Position numbers and translations under genes: made by a program
Notes under the pieces: generated by a model
Told to the model about the DNA's origin: nothing
Seen by the model: the letters and a program-made list of their open reading frames with translations, nothing else
The model's database searches: none
Source of the DNA: Actinophytocola sp036555685
Lineage (GTDB): Bacteria > Actinomycetota > Actinomycetes > Mycobacteriales > Pseudonocardiaceae
DNA length: 52,581 bases
Direction of reading: 5' to 3'
NCBI RefSeq assembly: GCF_036555685.1
Contig: NZ_DATBKY010000292.1
Coordinates: 1-52,581 of the forward strand
Shown here: one piece after another, positions 8,569-16,725 of the stretch
How the letters are laid out: each line of letters starts with the position of its first letter
Position numbering within the stretch: the first letter of the stretch is position 1

Positions 8569-9174
8569 TCAGATGTCTACGTCGAGATCCGCGAGCCGCT
8601 GGTCGACGTCGCTCCTCACGTCCGCGGCGAGGTCCTGGTGCAGGTCGGCGTCCTGGTCCTGCACCTGGGTCTGGTCGCTGTCGAGGTCCTGGTCGATCGC
8701 GTTCGTCTGATCCAGGTCCTGGTCGCTGGTCTGATCGGCGTCCACGTCGACGTCCGCGGTCGCGTTGCCACCGGCGCCGCCGCTGGCGTCCGCGTTGCCG
8801 CCGAACCCGCCGCTGCCGCCGACACCGACACCGTCACCGGCGGTCGAGTCGCCGAAGTTGATGTTGAACTTGCCCGCCTGCGAGATGTCGCCGGCGTCGC
8901 CACCGATGCCGAGCCCGGAGCCACCGTCGGCGCTGCCACCCACGGCGACGCCACCACTGCCGCCGTCCCCGCCAACGGTCGTGGTGTCGGTGTCGGTGTT
9001 CTGGTCCTGGTCGTTCGACTGCGCACCCACTTGGGTGTTCTCCGCCGCCGCGTGCTGCTCGTCGATCTGCGCGGCCTTCTCGTCCTGGCTCGTGTCCTGG
9101 TCGAGCACCGTGGTGAGGTCCACGTCCGCCGCCGCCTTGAGAGTGTCCGCCAAGTTGCGTTCGGGGTTGGTCAC
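8569..9174 (-). CDS. acidic Gly-rich, Asp/Gln-rich disordered protein, unknown function
   Basis: A 201-residue protein that I do not recognise. Residues 1-60 are acidic and probably helical (DTLKAAADVDLTTVLDQDTS), residues 66-140 are a Gly-rich block of GG and GGSGG units with Val, Ser, Asp and one KFNINFGDS island, and residues 141-201 repeat DQDLDQ/DSDQTQVQDQD units. There is no Cys, Trp or Tyr and only one Pro, so it is almost surely disordered, strongly acidic and possibly calcium-binding or phase-separating. There is no signal peptide. GTG 9174 follows AGGAG by seven bases, which supports real translation. It is the next gene downstream of csp, beyond a terminator, so it is likely a separate unit. 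Confidence 0.75.
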   Translation of the reverse strand: MTNPERNLADTLKAAADVDLTTVLDQDTSQDEKAAQIDEQHAAAENTQVGAQSNDQDQNTDTDTTTVGGDGGSGGVAVGGSADGGSGLGIGGDAGDISQAGKFNINFGDSTAGDGVGVGGSGGFGGNADASGGAGGNATADVDVDADQTSDQDLDQTNAIDQDLDSDQTQVQDQDADLHQDLAADVRSDVDQRLADLDVDI

Positions 9175-9350
9175 TTGCGCGCTCCTACCTTTGTGCGTGG
9201 GCGCAACGACATTCGCGACGCCGGCACGACGTTCCCCCCACCGGCAAGACTCTAGGGCCGTGGCAGGACCCAGCCATAGACACGATCCGGTCAGTCACCC
9301 GGCCCGTACGGGCAGTGGGCGACGGCGCCTCGGCAATGTCCTACGAGGAC

Positions 9351-9390
9351 AAAAACCGGCAGGCCCTCGCACTCGCGAAAGCCTGCCGGT
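9351..9390 (-). terminator. rho-independent terminator of the cold-shock gene
   Basis: On the minus strand a perfect 10-bp stem (ACCGGCAGGC, 16-base loop, GCCTGCCGGT) is followed at once by TTTTTG. It lies 33 bases after the cold-shock stop codon. It is the only canonical stem plus T-run terminator I found in the window. Confidence 0.88.
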
Positions 9391-9423
9391 GACGTCGAAC
9401 GCGGGCGTCGCCCGCAAGCCGGG

Positions 9424-9627
9424 TCAGATGGTGGTGACGCCGGTGGCCTGCGGACCCTTCTGGCCCTGGCCGACCTCGAACTGCACGCGCTGGTTCTCCT
9501 CGAGCGACTTGAAGCCGTTGCCCTGGATCTCCGAGTAGTGCACGAACACGTCGGCAGAACCGTCATCGGGGGCGATGAAACCAAAGCCCTTCTCCGAGTT
9601 GAACCACTTCACAACGCCCTGAGCCAT
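9424..9627 (-). CDS. csp: CspA-family cold-shock protein
   Basis: A 67-residue single-stranded nucleic acid binding protein of the OB fold. RNP1 is KGFGFIAPDD (residues about 14-23) and RNP2 is VFVHYSEI (about 27-34), after the standard MAQGVVKWFNSEKG start and before a GPQATGV ending. ATG 9627 follows GAGGAGA by a suitable gap; the longer frame to 9669 is leader. It likely acts as an RNA chaperone. A long upstream leader with an 8-bp inverted repeat and a strong downstream terminator suggest a short, abundant monocistronic transcript. Confidence 0.96.
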   Translation of the reverse strand: MAQGVVKWFNSEKGFGFIAPDDGSADVFVHYSEIQGNGFKSLEENQRVQFEVGQGQKGPQATGVTTI

Positions 9628-9972
9628 ATCTGTCTCCTCAACAGGTCGAATGCGGAACGCCGCGGGCACGGCGAGCCGGGGTTGTGTGACGGACCGCTTC
9701 GACCAACCTGAGAACGCGAAACGCCCGCAACAACTGTTTCGCGAGCGCGCTGAGACACGAACACAAAACTGTGACCGGCGCTGACCCTACACTGCGTGCC
9801 TCGGACGTGGCCGGCGGCATCGACTACGCCGAACATCCGGCCAAGTGGCTGGGGCCTGAAGGTCGTGCCGCGGCATCGCACCGGGCATTTCCGGTGATCC
9901 GGTCCCCTCGACAGGCGTGGCTGCGGCCCGCGGTGGGTAGTCCGTGCGGACCATCATGGACGAGGAGACTCG
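9628..9972. other. divergent regulatory region of csp and the 9973 gene
   Basis: This 345-base segment separates two divergent starts and contains no defensible gene. It should hold the csp promoter and 5' leader on the minus strand and the promoter for the gene at 9973 on the plus strand. A GGGTAG hexamer at 9935-9940 lies 33 bases before that start, but the matching GTTT element is missing. Confidence 0.6.
9715..9743. repeat. 8-bp inverted repeat in the csp leader
   Basis: CGCGAAAC at 9715-9722 and GTTTCGCG at 9736-9743 form perfect 8-bp arms around a 13-base loop, 88 bases upstream of the csp start. It could be a leader RNA hairpin (cold-shock mRNAs are often leader-controlled) or a protein-binding site. 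Confidence 0.45.
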
Positions 9973-10326
9973 ATGACAGTCGAGAACGACGGCCTGCCGT
10001 CGACCGAGACAGCCGCCCACCAGCCGGACGACGCTCAGGTCCCTGGCGGTGTCGGCGAGGAAACCCTCGACCCGCCGACCGATCTGCTACCACTCGACGC
10101 GGCGACCGCGAAACGGGTCGCCGCCGGCGACGCGGCCGCCCGGCGAGCGGACATGAACACGCCGGCCGCCTCGGCGCCACCCACTGCCCCGCTGCCGTCG
10201 ATCCCGCCCACCGCCGCGGACCAGGCCGTGGCGGAGCCTGTCGACCCCCAGGCCACACCGGAGGAACCGGGCGCCGCGCACGGCAGCATGGCAGGCGACC
10301 TCTTCGACGGCCAGGCGGATCGGTAG
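9973..10326 (+). CDS. small Pro/Ala/Asp-rich disordered protein, unknown function
   Basis: A 117-residue protein of unknown family. It is rich in Pro, Ala, Thr and acidic residues, lacks Cys, Trp, Tyr and any membrane span, and contains only one short helix-like stretch, DAATAKRVAAGDAAARRADM (residues about 41-60). The rest should be disordered. ATG 9973 follows GAGGAGA closely, so translation is likely real. It is divergent from csp and convergent with the nitrilase 58 bases away. Its composition resembles many stress-related small actinobacterial proteins, but that is only an impression. Confidence 0.65.
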   Translation: MTVENDGLPSTETAAHQPDDAQVPGGVGEETLDPPTDLLPLDAATAKRVAAGDAAARRADMNTPAASAPPTAPLPSIPPTAADQAVAEPVDPQATPEEPGAAHGSMAGDLFDGQADR

Positions 10327-10384
10327 CCGTCGCCCGCGATGTCGGGCAGTGAGCCCGGCACCGCCCTCTTCATCACGGTCGCGG

Positions 10385-11365
10385 TCATGTTGGGGTTGGT
10401 CGCCAGGTTTCCCGGCGATCTTCCCGGCCGTCGCTTCGCACACGTCGAGTCGAGGCGGCCCGCGCGGGCGCGGTCGCCGTGCCGAGCGTGAAGAGGTCCG
10501 GGCGCGCGTAGTGGCCGACCACGTCGAGGTCGAGATAGGCGCCGTCGAGCACGGTTAGGTCGAGCTCGGCGAAGAGCACCTCCTGCCGCTCGAACACCGG
10601 GCCGGCGAGGAACCGCCCGAACGGGTCGACGACGCAGCTTCCGCCGCGGATGACGACCGGCTCGGTGCCCAGGGGGAAGTCCGGCGGGTAGTCGTCGCGG
10701 ACGGCGTACTGGGTGGCGGATGCCACGAAGCAACGGCCCTCGACGCCGATGTGGCGCATGGTGGCCGCCCAGGTGTCCCGGCTGTCGACCGTCGGCGCGC
10801 AGTAGATCTGCACACCCTGCTGGTAGAGCGCCGTTCGGTAGAGCGGCATGTAGTTCTCCCAGCAGATGGCCAGGCCGACCCGGCCGAGGTCGGTGCCGAC
10901 GACCGCTACGTCGCCGGCACCGCCCTGCCCCCAGATCAGCCGTTCGGTTCCGGTGGGCACGAGCTTGCGGTGGTGGCCGAGCAGCGTGCCGTCCGGCGCG
11001 ATCAGCAGTGCCGTGCAGTACAGGGTGTGCCCGGCCCGTTCGATCACGCCGACCACGACATGGGTCTCACAGCTGGCCACGGTCGCGCGAATACGGTCGA
11101 ACGTGTCACCGGGTATCTCCACGGCCGACCTGCGGTACCGGGCGAACAACGCGCGCCCGTCGTCGGTGCGTTCGCCCACGGTGGCGCCGAACGTCGCGCC
11201 CCTGGGATAGCCACCGACGAAGGCCTCGGGGAAGACGACCAGCTCCGCACCGCCCGCGGTGGCCTCGGCGAGCAGCGTCTCGAAGCGGCGAAGCGTCTCC
11301 GGCAGGTCGAACAGCCTCGGCGCGGCCTGAACCACGGCGACTCGACAAGCACTGGCAGCACACAT
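10385..11365 (-). CDS. nitrilase-type carbon-nitrogen hydrolase
   Basis: A 326-residue member of nitrilase branch 1. The Glu-Lys-Cys triad is complete: Glu47 in VFPEAFVGGYPRG, Lys134 in HHRKLVPTGTERL and Cys168 in ICWENYMPL. The CWENYMP form around the nucleophile and the GYPRG segment are typical of true nitrilases that turn nitriles into acids plus ammonia, and of cyanide-degrading relatives, rather than of amidases (CYD or CEDxW forms). The enzyme is cytosolic and usually assembles into spirals. ATG 11365 has no clear Shine-Dalgarno. The tail after residue 300 is short, basic and variable, as in this family. No aldoxime dehydratase or nitrile hydratase gene is adjacent. Confidence 0.92.
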   Translation of the reverse strand: MCAASACRVAVVQAAPRLFDLPETLRRFETLLAEATAGGAELVVFPEAFVGGYPRGATFGATVGERTDDGRALFARYRRSAVEIPGDTFDRIRATVASCETHVVVGVIERAGHTLYCTALLIAPDGTLLGHHRKLVPTGTERLIWGQGGAGDVAVVGTDLGRVGLAICWENYMPLYRTALYQQGVQIYCAPTVDSRDTWAATMRHIGVEGRCFVASATQYAVRDDYPPDFPLGTEPVVIRGGSCVVDPFGRFLAGPVFERQEVLFAELDLTVLDGAYLDLDVVGHYARPDLFTLGTATAPARAASTRRVRSDGREDRRETWRPTPT

Positions 11366-11526
11366 GCCATGACCGTATTCGCCCGGTGCATTCGCGGTGG
11401 ATCATGCGCGAGCGCGGTGCGGTGGCACGGCGACATCGGCCAGACCGCTGCTCGGCGGCCCATGCGTCATCCGTCGCGATCGACGACCTCGCGTGGCCGG
11501 CCGCACGGCCGCGATAACCGCCGCGT

Positions 11527-12648
11527 TCAGGCGCCGGGGGCGAACCGGAGGATCGCGGCGGTCTCGCCGCCGCCGGGGACGTCCTCGCGCCGGACCGCGA
11601 AGATCCGGCCGCCGGTGAGCCACACCCGGCGGCTGATCTCGTCGAGCACGCCGTAGTCGGCCGCGTCCCCGGTCTCCCGGAACTCGACGGCGCCGGTCTG
11701 CTCGTCGACGAAGCCGGAGATCGTCGCGTCGATGTCGACGAACAGCGTGTCCACGGCACCCGCGGTGGCGTACCGCGCGATGTCGGCGATGTCGGTGGCC
11801 GTGCGTCCCTGCGACGTCCGTTGCTCGAACAGTGCCCACGCGCCGCGGAGCTGCTCGGTGTGTGTCTCGTCCAGGACCCGGCGCGCGTCGGCGATCAGCT
11901 CGGTGTCACCCGAGCCCGCCGAGATGGTCGTCGGCGTCAGGTGCGGGTAGCTGCACACCGACCGGAAGATGCTCACCATCGGCTCGACCGCCGCGAGGAT
12001 GAGCGGCACGTCCTGGCCGGCGAGGATGGGCCGCAACGCCTGGTCCACCTGGCGGGCGAACTGGCGCATCCGGACCTTCTGCCCCTCGCTGCCCTGCAAC
12101 CGCCGGATGGGTGCGCGGTCGGCGATCGAGGACTTGCCGACCGCACTCGCCACGTCGCTCGGCATGTCCGGCACGGACACCTCGGCCGGACGCAGCTCCG
12201 GCACGATCTCCAGCAGCCGCACCGAGCCCTGCGTGAGCTCGAGCACGAACGCCGCCTGGGTGAAGGTCATCGACCGCAGCAGGGGCTTGACGTGAAACCG
12301 GTCGGAGACCTCTACCGACCGGCTCAGCTGGTTGGGCAGGCGGAACGTCGTCAGCGCCTCCGGCGTCACGAACACCGCGAGGCTGCGCGCCTGGTAGCGC
12401 CAGAACTCGTCGTCCTCGGCCAGGTCGGCCAGCTGTTCCTCGACCGAGGCCACCGCGCCCCGCTCGGCGTCACCGTCCCGCAGCTGGCCCACCGCCGTCC
12501 CGGCGAGGTTCTTCAGCTCGATCCGCTCCGCGTCGCCGGACCCGTCCGGCCGGGTCTGCACGTACAGCGACACCGCGACCGGCGCTCGGGTCGTCAGCAG
12601 GCGCGTCACCTGTGCGTGGGTGGGAATGTCGGTATGCAGGCTCGTCAC
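11527..12648 (-). CDS. baeRF family (eRF1-fold) protein
   Basis: A 373-residue protein resembling the bacterial/archaeal eRF1-like (baeRF) families. The C-terminal third has the L7Ae-like sequence VDTLFVDIDATISGFVDE and ends with the characteristic VWLTGGRIFAVRREDVPGGG strand-loop. Residues about 90-150 form a domain with HVKPLLRS and AAFVLELTQGSVRLLE. Related proteins are proposed to act on stalled or hibernating ribosomes, but experimental work is thin. No GGQ peptide-release motif is visible. GTG 12648 follows GGGGAGG by eight bases. It is divergent from the alternative-oxidase-like gene. Confidence 0.75.
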   Translation of the reverse strand: MTSLHTDIPTHAQVTRLLTTRAPVAVSLYVQTRPDGSGDAERIELKNLAGTAVGQLRDGDAERGAVASVEEQLADLAEDDEFWRYQARSLAVFVTPEALTTFRLPNQLSRSVEVSDRFHVKPLLRSMTFTQAAFVLELTQGSVRLLEIVPELRPAEVSVPDMPSDVASAVGKSSIADRAPIRRLQGSEGQKVRMRQFARQVDQALRPILAGQDVPLILAAVEPMVSIFRSVCSYPHLTPTTISAGSGDTELIADARRVLDETHTEQLRGAWALFEQRTSQGRTATDIADIARYATAGAVDTLFVDIDATISGFVDEQTGAVEFRETGDAADYGVLDEISRRVWLTGGRIFAVRREDVPGGGETAAILRFAPGA

Positions 12649-12746
12649 GGCCGTCGCCTCCCCTACTCGCGGTCCCAATGTAGAACCGGGTGAGCGGGTC
12701 CGCCACCGCGTCCTTCGGGACCGCCGGTCGGGGTGGCAGCCCCGGT

Positions 12747-12766
12747 GCGGAGGAGGGGTCCTCCGC
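12747..12766. repeat. 8-bp hairpin in divergent intergenic region
   Basis: GCGGAGGA at 12747-12754, a GGGG loop and TCCTCCGC at 12759-12766 form a perfect short-loop hairpin between the baeRF gene and the oxidase-like gene. It may be an operator or a leader hairpin of either gene. Confidence 0.35.
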
Positions 12767-12872
12767 TCCCCAAGACTGCCAGTGGCCTCGTGGTATCAGA
12801 CGCACGCTTCACGGACTCTGTTGTCTGTCGCCGCCGGACGGACCGGATGAGCACAGTGGACAGGAGCGAACG

Positions 12873-13619
12873 ATGACCTCGACGATGAACACGGCCCGGG
12901 ACAAGCTGCTCGACCGGCTCGTGGCCGAGCCCGCGCACCCGGTGCGCCTGACGGCGGCCGAGACGCCGAAGCTGGACCGCGACGCGCTGGTGCGTGCCCA
13001 GCGCGAGACCCTCGAGGCACCGCGCCGCAAATACAGCCTGGCCGCGCGGTTCCTCTTCCGCACGATGGACCTGATCTACGGGCGCAGGCGCACGCTCGTG
13101 AAGTTCCAGGTGCTGGAGGTCGTCGCGCGGATCCCGTACCAGATCTGGGAGAACGCGGCGTACCGCCTGCTGACCCGCAAGCATCGCGACGGCAAGCTTG
13201 CTCGGCGGATACAGGAGCGGATCGTGGAGAACCGTGAGCAGCAGGACAACGAGGAGTGGCACCTGCTGATCACGAGCGAGCTCGTGCGCTCCAGCGGCGT
13301 GCGGCTCGGCCGTGTCCGCCACCGGTTCCTGCCGTGGCTCATGGCGGTCGGCTACTACCACACGGCGTGGCTGCTGTTCGTCCTCCGTCCGAAGTGGAGC
13401 TACCGGCTCAACGCGGACTTCGAGGACCAGGCCGAGCACGAGTACGCCGAGTTCGTGGCCGAGCACCCGGAGTTCGAGACGGTGCGCCACGGCTCCGCGT
13501 TCGCGACCGAGTACGGCGCGCTCGACTCGATGGCGGACCTGCTGCGCCAGATCGGCCACGACGAGCGGATGCACAAGCAGGAGTCGGAGCGGTACCTGAC
13601 CGAGGTGCCGCTGGCGTGA
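12873..13619 (+). CDS. alternative oxidase-like di-iron protein
   Basis: A 248-residue protein with the alternative oxidase (AOX) plan. The six di-iron ligands can be placed: Glu82 in VLEVVARIP (compare the AOX LETVAGVPG helix), Glu127 and His130 in NEEWHLL, Glu184 in ADFEDQAEHEY, and Glu231 and His234 in HDERMHKQES. The VGYYHTAWLLFVLRPKWSYR segment (residues about 155-175) matches the membrane-surface helix before LEEEA in AOX. AOX oxidises quinol and reduces oxygen to water without pumping protons. Spacing between motifs differs from mitochondrial AOX by a few residues. ATG 12873 follows AGGAG. A non-quinol substrate is possible, since actinobacteria normally use menaquinone. Confidence 0.75.
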   Translation: MTSTMNTARDKLLDRLVAEPAHPVRLTAAETPKLDRDALVRAQRETLEAPRRKYSLAARFLFRTMDLIYGRRRTLVKFQVLEVVARIPYQIWENAAYRLLTRKHRDGKLARRIQERIVENREQQDNEEWHLLITSELVRSSGVRLGRVRHRFLPWLMAVGYYHTAWLLFVLRPKWSYRLNADFEDQAEHEYAEFVAEHPEFETVRHGSAFATEYGALDSMADLLRQIGHDERMHKQESERYLTEVPLA

Positions 13620-13759
13620 GCGTGCACCGGATCGTCCGAAGTGGACACGGCGACCCGAGCGCCCCTCGGGGTCGCCGAGCCGGCAGCCGAATCGCACGCG
13701 AGCGTACTCGGCGGCCAGTTCCGTACCGCGCCGGCCGCTGGAATGGCAGAATCGCCGGA

Positions 13760-14857
13760 ATGCCAGGACCGACCGCAGGAAGCGCCGTATCCGTGGCGAA
13801 GTCCCGCACGCTCGCGCAGGTGTACCGGCGCTTCGGTGAGGTCGACGCCGCCGGCACATCGCCTCTCTACGAGCGGATCGCCGTAGCCCTGAGCGAGTCC
13901 GCGGAGGCGCTGCGCGCGATCGAGGCGATGCCGGCCCGCAAGCGGCACCCCACGGTGATCCTCGCCGCGCTGCACGACCTCGCCCTCGCCGGCCGCGCTC
14001 CGGCGCTCGCCGCGGCCTATGCCGCAGCGGACGCGGACACCGCAGCGAGGGCGGTGATCGACACGCTGCTGCGAATGACCGACTCGGTCGTGGCCATCGT
14101 CGCGCACCGGCGGGTGCGTGCCGGCGAGACCGGACGCGGCGCCGTGCTGTACCCGGCTGTCGCCGAGGCGGCGCGCCGGGTCGGCGCGAGTGCCGTCGGG
14201 CTCGTCGACGTGGGCTCTTCGGCTGGGCTCAACCTCAACGTCGACCGCGTCGGCATCACCTACAGCAACGGACAGTCGCTGGGTGACCCGGCGTCTCCGG
14301 TACAGCTGTCGTGCTCGCTCGTGGGAGACCGGTCCATCCCGACGCGGGCGATGCCCGAGGTCGTCGCGCGCGTCGGCGTCGACCCCGATCCGGTCGACGT
14401 GACCGACGCGGACGAGGCCCGATGGTTGCGCGCCTGCGTGTGGCCGGACCAGCGGGAGCGGATGGCGAGGCTCGAGGCGGAGATGGCGCTGGCGGCGACG
14501 GTCCCGCCGCTGCTGTTGCCCGGTGACGCCGTCGAGGTGCTGCCCGAGGCCTTGGCCCGGGTGCCCGCGGATGCCCTGCCGGTCGTCACCACGACCTGGG
14601 CGCTGTCGCGCTTCTCGCTCGAAAGCCGCCTGCGCTTCCTGCACCGCCTCGACGACGCGGCAACCCACCGGCCGGTGGCGTGGGTGTCGGTGGAGGGGGT
14701 CGGAGTCGCGCCGGCGATACCGACGTTCGGCGATCGCCGCGCCTCCGGCCACAGCATCGTCGGCGTGGCCGTGTTCGACCACTCGACCCTGCGCGCCGAA
14801 TCCGTCGGCCGCTGCTGGTCTCGGGGCCGCCTGCTGGCGTGGCTGGCGGACTCCTAG
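13760..14857 (+). CDS. DUF2332 family protein
   Basis: A 365-residue DUF2332 protein of unknown activity, common in actinobacteria and some proteobacteria. Seen here are the N-terminal TSPLYERIAVALSES helix, the central LVDVGSSAGLNLNVDRVGI segment that resembles a SAM-dependent methyltransferase motif I, and the C-terminal PVVTTTWALSRFSLESRLRF block. The GSSAGLN motif makes SAM binding plausible but no methyl acceptor is evident. ATG 13760 was chosen; GTG 13794 is possible and has an AGGAAG upstream. The stop is only four bases from the stop of the convergent isomerase-like gene. Confidence 0.8.
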   Translation: MPGPTAGSAVSVAKSRTLAQVYRRFGEVDAAGTSPLYERIAVALSESAEALRAIEAMPARKRHPTVILAALHDLALAGRAPALAAAYAAADADTAARAVIDTLLRMTDSVVAIVAHRRVRAGETGRGAVLYPAVAEAARRVGASAVGLVDVGSSAGLNLNVDRVGITYSNGQSLGDPASPVQLSCSLVGDRSIPTRAMPEVVARVGVDPDPVDVTDADEARWLRACVWPDQRERMARLEAEMALAATVPPLLLPGDAVEVLPEALARVPADALPVVTTTWALSRFSLESRLRFLHRLDDAATHRPVAWVSVEGVGVAPAIPTFGDRRASGHSIVGVAVFDHSTLRAESVGRCWSRGRLLAWLADS

Positions 14858-14861
14858 CGGC

Positions 14862-15464
14862 TCACGGGGCGGGCGGGGCCCAGTCCGGGTCGCGACCCAG
14901 GAAGGCCAGCAGGCGGCGGAACGGGTCCGGGTCGTCGGTGCCGGCGACCGGCGGCTGGAAGCCCGCGTTCGGGCGCCGCCGGCGTTCGTTGTCCGGTACG
15001 TCGCGGTCGGCGACCTCCTGCGCGGCGGCGACGAGGTCCTCGGCGATGGTGAGCGGGCGGCCGATCGAGGCGGCCACGTCCCAGGAGTGGACGACGTAGT
15101 CGAGCAGGTGGAAGCCGATGGCCCGCGCCGCGGGGAACCGATGCGTCTCGTGGACGTTCGGCAGCCAGAACTCCGGCGCGGCGGTGGCGAACGCGGTGAC
15201 GACCTCGTCGGCGGACTCCGCGTAGTCCTGGCGCGGGTCGGGGCCGAACGGGCGGTCCGCCCACGCGTCCCGGGAGGTCGTCTCGCCGCGCGCGGCGGCG
15301 GCGAACCCGCGGTTCTCGGTGGTCATGTGGGTCAGCAGGGCACGCACCGTCCACCCGGCACACGGCGTCGGCACGTCCCAGTGGTCATCCTCGATCTGCG
15401 ACACGATCAGCACGCTGTGCCGCATAGCCCGTTCGTGCAGGTCCAGCAAAGGAGCCACCCCCAT
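14862..15464 (-). CDS. TIGR03086-type mycothiol-dependent/DinB-fold protein
   Basis: A 200-residue protein of the maleylpyruvate isomerase N-terminal/DinB four-helix family. Metal-binding His candidates are in LLDLHERAMRH (helix 1), VRALLTHMTTENR (helix 2) and AIGFHLLDYVVHSWDVA (helix 3), in the order typical of actinobacterial TIGR03086 proteins, many of which use mycothiol. PTPCAGWTVRALLTHM is the family signature. ATG 15464 was chosen because the family starts with a short LLDLHERA lead; an in-frame ATG at 15515 would read through a perfect palindrome. Substrate is unknown. A 15-bp inverted repeat ends 7 bases upstream of the start and may control translation or termination. Confidence 0.8.
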   Translation of the reverse strand: MGVAPLLDLHERAMRHSVLIVSQIEDDHWDVPTPCAGWTVRALLTHMTTENRGFAAAARGETTSRDAWADRPFGPDPRQDYAESADEVVTAFATAAPEFWLPNVHETHRFPAARAIGFHLLDYVVHSWDVAASIGRPLTIAEDLVAAAQEVADRDVPDNERRRRPNAGFQPPVAGTDDPDPFRRLLAFLGRDPDWAPPAP

Positions 15465-15470
15465 CGCAGA

Positions 15471-15508
15471 CCGGGAGGCAGCCACAGGCCGGGGTGGCTG
15501 CCTCCCGG
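15471..15508. repeat. perfect 15-bp inverted repeat, hairpin or terminator
   Basis: CCGGGAGGCAGCCAC at 15471-15485 and its exact complement at 15494-15508 flank an 8-base loop. The repeat lies between two leftward genes, 93 bases after the hydrolase stop and 7 bases before the start of the isomerase-like gene. With no T-run it could still terminate the upstream transcript. Its GGGAGG sequence could also serve as, and hide, the downstream ribosome binding region. Confidence 0.7.
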
Positions 15509-15600
15509 GCGTCATCCGTCTCAGACAGTGGCGAACATACTCGCGTGGCGGGTGCGCGGTTCGTGCTTGCGGGCCTTGCCGGTCGGGCCGGGCGGAAGTC

Positions 15601-16470
15601 TCAGGTCAGCACGTCGGCGATGCCCGCCGCGACTGACGGGTGACTCAGGTAGCTCTCGATGCTGTGCGCCTTCTGCGGCGGGTTGTCGACCGTCAGGTCG
15701 TCGAGCGGGACGCCGTAGAGCGGCTGGAGAGGGTGTCCGAGAGCGACGACGTCGTCGACGTCGTACGCCGTGGACCACTTCGGCACGGCGGGGTGCCTGG
15801 GCCCGCCGGCGAGCAGGTTGCGGTAGCACGCCTGCAGACCGAGCGGTGACCCGGCCGTCACGAGCAGGTCCGTCCGGGACGATATGGACGGCTCCTGGAG
15901 GAGATCGTGGGCGACCAGACTGCCGAGGCTGTGGCCGATGATCACTAGTGGCTCACCGTTGTTCGGCAGCTCGGCCCGTACGAGGTTGAGCACGTCCTCA
16001 CGGGCGGTCCGGAAGTACACGGCCACGTCGGTCAGGAACGACTCGATCACTTCCTGGTCGATGTTCGTCTTGTCCGCGAGGAACTGCAGGATGCGGCGGG
16101 CGGCCGGGATTCTGAGCAGCGCGTCCGCGAAGCCGTCGAACTGGAGCAGCTCGACGCCGGCCTGCTCGCCCATGGACTTCAGAAGGTCCGACTCCAGTTC
16201 GGCGATCGGCTGTGGCATGAGCGGGTCGAGGCGCATCTCGCCCACCGCGTCGTCGAAGGCGAGTTGGATATTCGCGCCGGTCCGGACGGCCTCGTTCTTC
16301 TTTTTCTCGAGAAGATCGCCGTAAAAAGGAAACACAACCTTTTCGGCGTCCACCGTCTTGCGGCCCGCCATGGTGAGGCCGAAGTTCAGCCCGGCCATCC
16401 ACCTGCGGCGCAGCTCGTTGGGGTTATTTCCGTGCTGGCCTCGGCCGTGGATGCATACGAGTGTTGTCAT
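15601..16470 (-). CDS. alpha/beta hydrolase (lipase/esterase-like)
   Basis: A 289-residue serine hydrolase of the alpha/beta fold. The nucleophile elbow IIGHSLGSLVAHDLL places Ser181, and the N-terminal TTLVCIHGRGQHGNNP strand-loop is the oxyanion-hole HG motif. The acid is probably an Asp in the AYDVDDVVALGHP segment and the His is in QKAHSIESYL near the C-terminus. There is no signal peptide, so it should be cytosolic. Long charged helices (residues 50-150) form a cap. Such HGRGQ-type hydrolases are sometimes found with effector or phage modules, but its neighbours give no support for that here. ATG 16470 follows CGGAGAG. Confidence 0.82.
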   Translation of the reverse strand: MTTLVCIHGRGQHGNNPNELRRRWMAGLNFGLTMAGRKTVDAEKVVFPFYGDLLEKKKNEAVRTGANIQLAFDDAVGEMRLDPLMPQPIAELESDLLKSMGEQAGVELLQFDGFADALLRIPAARRILQFLADKTNIDQEVIESFLTDVAVYFRTAREDVLNLVRAELPNNGEPLVIIGHSLGSLVAHDLLQEPSISSRTDLLVTAGSPLGLQACYRNLLAGGPRHPAVPKWSTAYDVDDVVALGHPLQPLYGVPLDDLTVDNPPQKAHSIESYLSHPSVAAGIADVLT

Positions 16471-16725
16471 GGGGCTCTCCGAGATCGCGCAGTGCTACGT
16501 CGATAAAATCGCCGCGCTGTACGCGATCATTTCATGGATGCATGGAAAAGCCGCGGTCGGCAACTCGCTTACCAGCGCAAACTGCTGGCATCGGGCACCG
16601 GAACCCGGATGTCGACGGCGCGGGTCCATGGAACATGGCCGGGATTTCGAGCGACATTAATATTATCGCGAGATGTTCGCGTGCCCCCGCCATCGCGGGC
16701 GGGCTCGCGAACACAGGAGGCAACC

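Noticed and set aside
9935..9940. GGGTAG as a second stress-sigma -10 box upstream of the gene at 9973
   Set aside because: The position is right but no GTTT-like element lies 14-17 bases upstream.
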